Below the pieces are notes generated by a model that saw only the letters and a program-made list of their open reading frames with translations, was not told where the DNA came from and made no database searches. A DNA stretch of 64,000 nt from Daphnia carinata (lineage: Eukaryota > Arthropoda > Branchiopoda > Diplostraca > Daphniidae). Position numbers and translations under genes: made by a program. Below, piece by piece: positions 22,241 through 30,937 of the stretch (its first letter is position 1; the number at the start of each line of letters is the position of its first letter). The stretch lies in contig NC_081339.1 in assembly GCF_022539665.2 (NCBI RefSeq), positions 1,984,001-2,048,000 on the forward strand, in the 5' to 3' direction.

Positions 22241-23984
22241 TGTAAAAACTTTGTAATTTCTGAACACAATTATGCATTAGGACATTAAGAAGACCTATTT
22301 TATGAATTTATTTGTTCATTGCATTAGTCCATTAGCATAGTTTCGTTTGTCTGGTTAAAATCTTTCCCTTTGTAATTGAATAGCAGTGTATATTTTTTCA
22401 GTTTGCATTTACACCGTTAATGGCTATTTAATAGATCAATTTGACATTTCCACGTTAAGGAAATGATCAAATATTTGGCAAAGATAAAAGTTTTGGTTTG
22501 TCAGTTTTTATTTTAGTCATTAGGAAAATAGTCAAAATGGTTGCGCTAAGCACTTGATTGACATGCTAGTATCCTCCAGAACTGTCACGATGTTGGCCCG
22601 AATCATATTGCTGTACTATATGATCCCCATCGTGACATCAGCTGAAAGCTCTTACTTCTCTATTCAGTTTTGCATTGGAATGGATGGCCAATTCCATACC
22701 AACGCTTGACATTTCGAGTTGTAATTGCTTACAGACTCTTGGTTACTAGCAATCCCAACATTGGGAGGGTGCCATACCCAGTCATTTCAAGTGCCGCTAC
22801 ATTTAGATATACATCCAACTATTATATACAGTGAATCGAATCACCAAAACATGTTAACATAAGTGCGCATTTTCCGTCATAAAACTAACTCTCGTTTAAA
22901 TTCTGAGAAACTATTACACAATGTGATAAATGAGCATCATCGAGAAAATAGTGGTGAATATTATTCAACGTAGTTAAAAAACAAAAAACTTAACTAAATG
23001 TCTAAAGTTTATAATTATTACCTAGCGCTCACGAATTAGGGTGTGGCATCACGCACCGTTAATGATATGCAAGAATCCTCCATATCACCTTGCGGTCGAT
23101 ATCGGCACTAATGCGTTCATGCATTGGCTGGGCTTTGGTGTGGCGTTTTTTTTTTGCACACACCCCCTTAACTATTATGTTTACGGGGCATTTAATCATT
23201 TAATCCATATATGATTAGAAGTTTTAATACAGTTTTGTTTTCTCTTACTTCGTTGAATACTGTAGCTTCTGCTGAAATTGGTTGAACGTGGCGACGTTAA
23301 CGTCGAGCGTCAGCATCTCTATAGCTGGAGATTGTCGACATTCAAGTTGAATCCAGGCAACTTTCTTCCAGACATCTTTCTGTAAATGTATCCAGGCAAC
23401 ATCACAAGTAGCATATGGCAATCTCAAACGAGGGCAGTATAGTACTATCCATCGAATCCCTATGTTACTACCCATCCAAGCAGAAGTTCCTAGCTAAAAA
23501 TGTGTGATAGTAGTTTACTACCCCTGTTTTTTGTATTAATCTTTCACTACGAATATGGCAAAAAATTTTCATTTCTGAAGGCATCACCTTGAAATTAGTG
23601 TATAACTGTAACAACGAAATTGCCGTAAACTTTCTTTTAGCTCATAGCGGCGAATGCTGGAGTCATGGTTTGAAAGTCACGTGAATTACGATCAGTGTCT
23701 ATTACGGCATGTGCCACTAATCTTTATTCACAAGAACTGGTACAAGGCCCGCCTAATCGCCAGAAGAAACACAATCGAGTGGCCACGGAGATCACTGTCC
23801 TGAAATTTCTCCATTGTCCCTGACGTTTTTTAAAAACTCCACAAGGAAGCGTAGTTAACTGCATACATACAAAGATTTAAAAGTGTTTTATTAAGTTATT
23901 CGAGGTGCCATCACGAGCCGAATAGAAATGAATTAACGTACACAAAGATGGCATAGGTAGCGAAGCAGTTAGAATCTGGTTGCC
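22241..23984. other. Intergenic, no supported gene
   Basis: AT-rich sequence without convincing exons. A 76-codon minus frame at 23245-23475 has no domain or splice context. A 14-bp perfect palindrome, CGACGTTAACGTCG, sits at 23292-23305 and may be chance. Confidence 0.4.
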
Positions 23985-25262
23985 CTAGTATTCCATTTGG
24001 CTGTTAGAAATGTCGTTATAAAACAGCTGGGTGGCTTGCGAGAGAGCTACATCACCAGTGTGTATATAATCGTCACAACTGAAATAGTTTGTGTTGCCGC
24101 CAGCCTTGGGATTTTTATTACTACGTTGCAGTATCGCGCAGTCCCGAACGTATTTCTCTGCCAAGGGATAACTTGAATCCCATATGCGTATCCTAGAGTG
24201 CAAACTCCTAAATTGCCGGCGAATTTCAGTGCACGTTAAGTTCATTTCTTGGAATACAAAGAAGTATGTTAGGGCTATAATTTATAACGACTTACTCCAG
24301 AATTTGTCGAGTTATTTTATTGTAGGCGTGAATTTTCTCCGAAACAACGTCCGTGCTGTGCGTACTATTACGTGCAAAGAAATCTATCGTAGGATATTGG
24401 TGTAGCCAAATGACCTGACTGACATTTGCTAACTGGCCGAGAAGAGGGCCGAGTTCAATGATATTCTTTTGATAAAGCTGGTGGTCTGCTCCGTATTTTC
24501 TTAGCACATGCCACGGCGTCATACCTCATATTTAAAGTACGACATACTTTAAAAGCATCATAGCGCGTTACATTGTAAGAGCTTTACCTAAAAAAATGAA
24601 ATAAGGTCTTTGAGGCGAATCCAGCATGGTGGCCCATTGACGTATAGTCTCTGTGACGTTGTTGTTTAAGAAGGGGCGTTTTTTTGAACGACACTCGCAC
24701 TCCGAGGATGTTACAGGTAGCTTCAATGTCGAATTTTGAATGCAATGGAATTCGACGAGGAAATAATTTTTTATCATTATCTGGAATTAGCTGAAGGAAA
24801 ACACATTACTGATGGGAAGAAGACTTGGCGTCAGTTATTGCAATATTTTACCTCAATGAAGTTAAAAAATTGCTGTCGAATTCTTGAATCACCCATGAGT
24901 ATGCCGCAGCCGACATACTCCTGTTTTTGACATTATTCTACCGCTATTGAAAAATCCGTTCGCCTCTTTTTCGCAACGGAATTCCCTGTGATTAAGAAGA
25001 TTTCCGATGCAAATGGGTAATACCATTTCCGAAAAAATTTTCCTTGATGGGAAAACAAAGTGGAGAGTGAGCTTTATTAATAGCATAAAGGAAGTTCTAA
25101 GAAAAGCTCGACGACACGTTACGGGGTGTATACGGCTGTTATATCTTGGGTTATCGTTTCACTTGGTGTTAACGATGTTCCTGACTTTCTGGTGCCCTCG
25201 AATGGATAAACGAAACCGTACAGTAAATTGCCAAGAAAAATGGTGAAAACGAACACAGCCAT
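23985..25262 (-). CDS. CASD1-like / PC-esterase-type O-acyltransferase, 5 exons, one frameshift
   Basis: Minus-strand exons 25262-25123, 24985-24852, 24780-24588, 24524-24296 and 24207-23985, all GT-AG and phase-compatible. Exon 1 is a signal anchor (MAVFVFTIFLGNLLYGFV). Exon 2 has CEKEANGFFNSGR and GDSRIRQQFF, the block I Gly-Asp-Ser nucleophile of CASD1/PC-esterase proteins. Exon 4 has FLG-MTPWHV and YNKITRQILE; exon 5 has RIRIWDSS and the D-x-x-H block DDYIHTG. CASD1 O-acetylates sialic acid in the Golgi; here the protein ends after the esterase domain (about 305 aa) and lacks CASD1's many C-terminal membrane helices, so the substrate is unknown. Exon 2 is one base too long: a run of five A near 24925 must lose one for the frame to hold. 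That is either a sequencing error in a homopolymer or a real inactivating change. Confidence 0.6.
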
Positions 25263-26114
25263 CGATCCCAATCGATCTTTTAGTTTTCCTGAGTAAATAT
25301 TCTGTTTTGCAATGATTCCAAATCGTCAGTCAGTTACTCAACGAACGAATTTTCAAAATATACCACCATCTTTGGATGTTTAAGAAGGAAGCTCCAAAAG
25401 TCGAGTGAATGTTATTGCCGCTATAGGGCCGCTCAATTCACGTTTTTATTGCAGGTCAACCATCTTGGAGTATCGCTTGGTACACTAATGATCTGCTCAT
25501 TCACGACATCCGTGTCGAAAGGGGTGAAACGTACACGTTCCTAATTGAAGAAAGTATGAAACTACTGTTACTATGGCAATTGTATGATGACTATTAAACT
25601 ACCTGTACGATGTAGGTAATGACGTAACAAATTCGGCCCGCTGGCCTCCGCTCTACATGCCGGTTGGTACCAACAAACTGGCGAACATTTCATATTGACA
25701 AGTGTGCATGCTTTTGTTTTTCCCAAACCAAAAGTATTGCGGTTCTCCGTTCTTGTCATCCCACTATGAAAAGTCGATACCGTTGAATTGCAATGGGACA
25801 CTGACAGAACCGTACCAAACGATTTAATTAAAGCAATGGAAGGCAAGTGTTTTATCTGAAATTTAAATTTAAACAAAATGTACCATGATGGATTGTTGGC
25901 ATTCCCCGGATAATGCGATCAGTGCAGCAATTTGTCTGCTGCATGCACCGTAGTTAAATGGGTGGCCACGAGTGGCCAAAAAAAATGCCTCACAACAAAA
26001 GACGGGTAACTTCATTTTAATTCTATTTTTTTTTTATTATAGTCTCGAGGCAGTGTAATATTCAAGCTGGACCCGCGGGGCATCGCGAAAAGGCGGTCGT
26101 TTCGGGGTGGAAAA
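25263..26114. other. Intergenic, no supported gene
   Basis: No exons recognised. A 101-codon minus frame (25571-25876) shows no domain. Confidence 0.4.
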
Positions 26115-26425
26115 CATACATTCTTTTCAAGTGGGGCGGGTTTTCGGGGTAACGGCGGGAACCCGCAATTTTTCAAAATTCTGTCATTATGGAAAAATGT
26201 TCAACAATCAGAAAGAAGCATACCATCAACACCATATCTAAAATCCACAAGAGTTATGAAATTAAATGTATTTTTTCATTTGGTAAAAAAAAATATTGTT
26301 TTACAAAGTTTCAATAAAAACTCATATAAGAATGAATGAAATGGATTTGACAATGTCCTAACGGGTTTGTAACATTAAACTGCTTTATTGAAGGAACATT
26401 AAAAGTATTTCGTAAACACATTAAA

Positions 26426-26574
26426 TTGGGCGTCCATAGCCGAGTGGTTATGGCGTCTGATGATTATCAATGACCCTAGATGAGGCTTAGAGGGATTGAA
26501 GTAATGTACATGGAAACATGGGACATGGAACCTGAACTTGGGGCGCGAGTCTACGGTCGATGATCACATTTTTT
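26426..26574 (+). ncRNA. tRNA-like Pol III element, island 1 (copy A)
   Basis: Begins GGGCGTCCATAGCCGAGTGG: the TAGCCGAGTGG part is a textbook tRNA(Ser/Leu)-type box A. A weaker box B-like GGCGCGAGTCT lies near 26542-26552, and the block ends in TTTTTT, a Pol III stop. All 149 bases up to and including six T match 29748-29896, while the flanks on both sides are clearly diverged. I cannot fold a standard tRNA from it. It may be a novel Pol III RNA, a split tRNA-like gene with island 2, or a homogenised SINE. Confidence 0.45.
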
Positions 26575-26694
26575 CCAAATTATGGCATTTGAAAAATAAA
26601 ATAAAACAAAGGAAAAAGCAAAGTGTAAAATTAGCAATTCGACGTAATTATTTTATTAATAATTAACAATAACTTCTTGTAAATTACAGCGTTA

Positions 26695-26737
26695 TGTCCG
26701 TCCAGACGATCGCCAGGGTCAAAGGTTCGAATCGGGA
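26695..26737 (+). ncRNA. tRNA-like Pol III element, island 2 (copy A)
   Basis: 43 bases identical to 30019-30061, containing a perfect box B, GGTTCGAATC, and GGGTC/GACCC able to pair around it. CAGACG here could pair with CGTCTG in island 1 about 250 bp upstream, which would resemble an anticodon stem split by a long insert. Confidence 0.4.
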
Positions 26738-27319
26738 CCCACACTGAAACATTTTTTCAGCTTCAATTTTAGATTTTATTACATTTTTAGGTTCGTTGTA
26801 TGTTTTCGATTCATGGAATGGCTTTCTAGAATTTTTTCAGCTTATTAAGTAGTTTTAACAGGATTTGAAAGATGCATGCTCGTCTTTTCAATGTGCTTCG
26901 TGTGGGCATGAATTGTACTAACAAGTTAGGTAATGTGTGTATTAAAGTTAATAGAACCCCGCCTTGATTTTGAAAATTAGAGAAACTTTTTTCATTATTT
27001 ATGAATCTGGCAACGTTTGGTCTTCAAGCAGACGATGAAACGTGTTTTAAAAGTAAACAAAAACGAACAAAAAGAGAATTCTCAGTTGGCTAGCGCATAC
27101 TGCCGTTATCTGTTAGATAATTAAATCAAAACACTTTGCAGGAATTTCCCGAAGTTGCGTGGTGCCTTCAGTACTTTTCTTCAGCGTATAGTTCTGTGAA
27201 TTTTTTTCTCCAGCCAGTTGGGATGTTGAGATCAGCAGCAAACCGCTTGATGTTTCCAATCATCTCAGGTTCCCCAAAACGTTCTGGAATGTTTTTTTTT
27301 TCATAGGTCTAATATTTTC

Positions 27320-27634
27320 ATGTTACAGGTTTATCAAGCTGTTAGGTTTTTGAGCACAGATCACCCAAGAGTTATTTCAGCTGGAGAGGCATCACTTGTT
27401 GAGGTATTGAAACAAAAGTTTCTGAAAGCAAAATACATTGAAGTGCAAGATATCTCAGGTAAACTCATCAGTTCATCAAGTTAGCCCAAACTGTGTATGA
27501 CATGTTGTTTGCATTGTATTTTAGGTGGCTGTGGTTCCATGTACGAAATCTATGTGGAGACTCCAGATTTCAAAGGTCTTAATACAATCAAACAACATAG
27601 GTTAGTCACCGAAGCCCTTCTAGATGCTATCTAG
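27320..27634 (+). CDS. BOLA3-like: BolA-like protein (BOLA3 type), short
   Basis: Exons 27320-27458 and 27525-27634 with GT-AG sites and matching phase give 82 aa ending in TAG. The BolA features are clear: LVEVLKQKF, VQDISGGCGSMYEIYVET, and IKQHRLVTEAL, including the Cys of GGCG and the His of QHR. BOLA3 acts in mitochondria in [4Fe-4S] cluster delivery. The usual C-terminal segment (about 15 residues after the QAL/EAL helix) is missing, and no clear presequence exon was found, though the N-terminus (MLQVYQAVRFL) is basic-hydrophobic. It could be a functional short paralogue or a relic. Two broken relatives lie at 30589-30930 and 17376-17450. Confidence 0.5.
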
Positions 27635-27839
27635 AAAAAAAATCAGAATAGTCTCGTGGTGCAGACAGGCATGTTGCTGTTTGTGTTACTTCATGCCTGA
27701 ATGATTTTTGGTGTCTTCATGTCAGTTGTGTCTTGGTGAAGGTGACGTTTGAAGGTAAGTCCCAGTATTTAATTAATTAGTTTTAGCCCTATTGATCTAT
27801 TTTCGCCCTCCATCTTTGGCATGATTGGTTTTGTTCTTC

Positions 27840-28235
27840 TTTTCGGCAGACCATTTTTGCCTGGCTGCCTATGCCATCGTGAGGCATTTTTTGTTTTGTT
27901 TTTCTTTTCGGCGGGCGATATTTTGCCGGCCGCCTATGCCTTCGTAAGGCATTTTTTTGCTTTTTTTTCTTTGTTTCATTTTTGCCCGACTGCCCGTCCG
28001 CCCATTTCGAAGCATTTTTTGCTTTGTTTTTCTTTTTGGCCGCCCATTTTTGGCCTTCCAGCTATGCCTTCGTGAGGTGTCTTTTACTCTGTGTTTTTTT
28101 TTTTTCGACGCGGCATTATTTTGCTCGGTCGCCTATGCCTTCGTGAGGCATTTTTGTTTTTGTTTATTTTTTCATTTTGGCAAGCCATTTTTGACCGGCC
28201 GCTGCCTTCGTGAGGCTTTGTTTTCTTTTGCTTTT
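27840..28235 (+). repeat. Minisatellite of ~66-bp hairpin units
   Basis: About six degenerate units, each with ATGCCTTCGTGAGGCAT (stem TGCCT/AGGCA, loop TCGTG) followed by T-rich sequence and a GGCC/GCCATTTTT block. Cores lie near 27869, 27936, 28003, 28063, 28135 and 28201. The two strands are strongly skewed (T and G/C on plus, almost no A). It lies between the BolA-like gene and the Skeletor-like gene end. Confidence 0.7.
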
Positions 28236-28828
28236 CTGAGCGTGTCCCGTGTGCAGATGGGGCACTTAGATAGTGTCAATGCCACTTGGTCACACTTTGT
28301 CGTACCGTAATTATGTGCGTGTTGTCAAATTTGAACCCGTAGCACTCTTCAAAATAGCCTTAGAGTTATGTTCCTTGATACTTCACACCCTCGTAAGATA
28401 AAGACCGAATGCAACATTTCTCAAAAAAACAGTTAGTGTACTGCAATACCGATTAGTCTTTAATATGATGAAGAAAAATTTTCAAATGCACAACAATTTC
28501 ATTGGAACTATGTTCCAACATGCCGATGATAATTTTGGGGAAGAATTTTTTTTAAGGGAAAAATTTGGATTCATTTTTTAAAAAACAACTTTCAGAAAAA
28601 AAAGAAATGGTTGGAAAACATGGAAACTGATGAAATGTTTACACACTTTTTGATAAAGGTAACGCTCGCCCCAAGCACAATCATAGTCACACATAGAATG
28701 AAAAATTTGCTCAACCAAGGCTTTTGCTCTCTTTTTAAATTCCAAAAGTAAATTTACGGGTAAAAAAAAAAAGGACGAAACAGAAACAGAGAAAACAACT
28801 GCGCGAATGAGGCTGTTGAGTTGTGACG

Positions 28829-29433
28829 TCATAAAAACAGAACGGAAAGCGGTAACAACAAAAAGGCTAATGATGAGATTCGCAATCCGACCAGCGAAGA
28901 AACTCCTCCACGAGCTTTGGGAGGCTCGAACCCTCGGTCAACGACGTTAATCTTCCATCCCAAGCTATTGTGCGTGTAACACTGTTCAAAATTTCGTAAA
29001 CCACGGGAATCAGTTAATAGATAAAGAAAGAAATGGAACTTGTGTGCTAATCACCTGATAATACAAGGTGTTGGGTGCGTTCAGTGGAACAGGCCACGTT
29101 ACGTTGGCCGGATGCCGTCGATCGCTTTGGCATTCGAGTATCAAAGTTTGTTTGTAGCCTTCAAATGTCTCTGATTCGGCCCACTTGTCCACCGTTTTGC
29201 GCTCCCATTCGCACAGGCTTCCGGCTGAGGAACAATCGTGATGTTAAATTTTGTGTTTTACTTTCATCCTAAAGTGTTTGATGAGTTTAGCAATTACCAG
29301 CGGTGGGAAAAGGAAATCCGCTAGGATCGAACTCGATTTCGGCAAATATGCGCTGATCAATTTCAATACTGCCAGTGACCGTCGGGGTATTATTTTCCTG
29401 TTCATTTTGTAATGTGGTAGTTGGAGATTCTTG
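28829..29433 (-). CDS. Skeletor-like protein, 3' end (partial)
   Basis: Minus-strand exons 29433-29298, 29224-29055 and 28981-28829 join in phase (459 nt, 152 aa) and end in TGA. The pieces GSLCEWERKTVDKWAES, NTLYYQ and CYTHNSLGWKINVVDRG match the conserved region after the DOMON domain of arthropod Skeletor (CxTHxxLGWKI). The last ~20 residues (LRISSLAFLLLPLSVLFL) are hydrophobic, suggesting a GPI or tail-anchor signal. Skeletor was described as a nuclear/spindle-matrix protein, and relatives are secreted cuticle-associated proteins. Upstream exons should lie at higher coordinates, but none was found before the BolA-like duplication and 3.33-kb segment, so the gene is either truncated by them or has a long intron. 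Confidence 0.6.
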
Positions 29434-29747
29434 CTGCAAAAAACATACTTGCTTTTCAAGCGGGGCGGGTTTTCGGAGGAACTGGGGGAACCCCGCTATT
29501 CTTCAATACTGTGTCACCATTTAGCAAACAAAAAACATGTACCATCAACGTCGAGTCTAAAATCCATAACAGTTATGAAATTAAATTTATTTTTGCTTTA
29601 GGTTAAAAAACAATATTGTTTTACGAATTGGTAAATAAAACTCATATCAGGATAAGTGAAATGGATTTGACAAATGTACTAATGGGTTTTGCAACACTAT
29701 ACTGCTCTGTGGAAGGAAAATTAAAAGGATTTCAAAAATTCATTATG

Positions 29748-29896
29748 TTGGGCGTCCATAGCCGAGTGGTTATGGCGTCTGATGATTATCAATGACCCTA
29801 GATGAGGCTTAGAGGGATTGAAGTAATGTACATGGAAACATGGGACATGGAACCTGAACTTGGGGCGCGAGTCTACGGTCGATGATCACATTTTTT
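29748..29896 (+). ncRNA. tRNA-like Pol III element, island 1 (copy B)
   Basis: Identical to 26426-26574, with box A TAGCCGAGTGG and a terminal T run. The sequence just before it (GGATTTCAAAAATTCATTAT) differs markedly from the other copy, so the identity is local. Confidence 0.45.
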
Positions 29897-30018
29897 TCCA
29901 AATTAACGGTATTTGAGAAATAAAATAAAACAAAGGAAAAAGCAAAATGTAAAATTAGCAATTCAACGTAATTATGTAATTAATAATTAACAAAAACTTC
30001 CGGTGAATTGTAACATGA

Positions 30019-30061
30019 TGTCCGTCCAGACGATCGCCAGGGTCAAAGGTTCGAATCGGGA
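30019..30061 (+). ncRNA. tRNA-like Pol III element, island 2 (copy B)
   Basis: Identical to 26695-26737, with box B GGTTCGAATC. The base order diverges straight after it (GATCACACC against GACCCACAC). Confidence 0.4.
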
Positions 30062-30588
30062 TCACACCAAAACGTTTTGCATTTTCAATTTTAGATTTGA
30101 TTAGATTTTTAGGTTCGCTGTGTGTTTGGGATTCATAGAATATGCTTTTTAGAATTTTTTCGGCTAATCAACTAGTTGTAGCAAGAATTGAAAGATAGGT
30201 TTTTTTCAATCTGCTTAATGTCAGCATGAATTGTATTAATATGTTATCTGTATGTTATCTGTATGTTGTATTAATATGTTACTATGTAATCTGTGTATCA
30301 AAGTCAATAGAACCCCGCCTTAATTTGAAAGGCAATAGAAAATTATTTTTTTTATCTGTGGATCTGGCAACGCTTATGCTAAAGCAGACGACGAAACGGG
30401 TTATAAAAGTAAACAACGTACGAACAAAAAGAAAATTCTTAGTTAGGTAGTGCATACTGCCGTTGTCTGTTGTATAATTAAACTAAACATTTTCCCGAAT
30501 TTTCCAAAATTTTGTGGTGCCCTAATACTTTTCTTAGCATATAGTTCTCTGAATTTTTTCTCTATAGGTCTAACATTTTCATGTTTCA

Positions 30589-30937
30589 GGCTTATCAAGC
30601 TGTTAGGTTTTTGGGCACAGATGACCCAAGAATTATTTCAGCTGGAGAGGTATCACTTGTTGAGGTATTGAAACAAAAGTTTCCCAAAGCATAGTACATT
30701 GAAATGCAATATATCACAGTAAACTCTTCAATTCAACAAGTAAAGCCCAATTTTTGTATGACATGTAGTTTGCATTGTATTTTAGGTGGCTGTGGTGCCA
30801 TATACGAAATCTATGTGGAGACTCCAGATTTCAGAGGTCTTCACACAATCAAGCAACATAGGTTAGTCACTGAAGTCCTTGAACGTTACTACTTTTTGAG
30901 TTTCTTGCCAAGTTTGATGGCACAGTGGTGCCATTGA
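30589..30937 (+). pseudogene. BolA-like pseudogene
   Basis: Matches the BolA-like gene at 27320-27634. An in-frame TAG at 30692-30694 interrupts the first exon after KQKFPKA, and the G before the splice donor is lost (ATCACA then GTAAAC), shifting the frame. The second exon (from about 30785) still reads GGCGAIYEIYVET and IKQHRLVTEVL, then runs into unrelated sequence. The original second exon spans the left boundary of the 3.33-kb segment, which shows which copy came first. Confidence 0.6.

Larger units (their letters stand above)
26115..27634 (+). repeat. Older ~1.5-kb duplication, copy A
   Basis: Aligns with about 29447-30890: shared GGGCGGGTTTTCGG start, the tRNA-like islands, TTCTCAGTT/GCGCATACTGCCGTT-like sequence, and the BolA-like exons. 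Flanking parts differ at roughly one base in eight by eye, so the duplication is much older than the 3.33-kb one. Confidence 0.7.
29447..30890 (+). repeat. Older ~1.5-kb duplication, copy B
   Basis: Partner of 26115-27634; it includes tRNA-like islands and a broken BolA-like gene, and runs into copy 2 of the 3.33-kb segment. Confidence 0.7.

Noticed and set aside
23292-23305. Palindrome CGACGTTAACGTCG as an operator
   Set aside because: No gene or promoter beside it; a 14-bp palindrome can occur by chance in 64 kb.
27840-28235. CRISPR array
   Set aside because: Repeats are degenerate, spacers are not unique sequence, and the genome is clearly eukaryotic.
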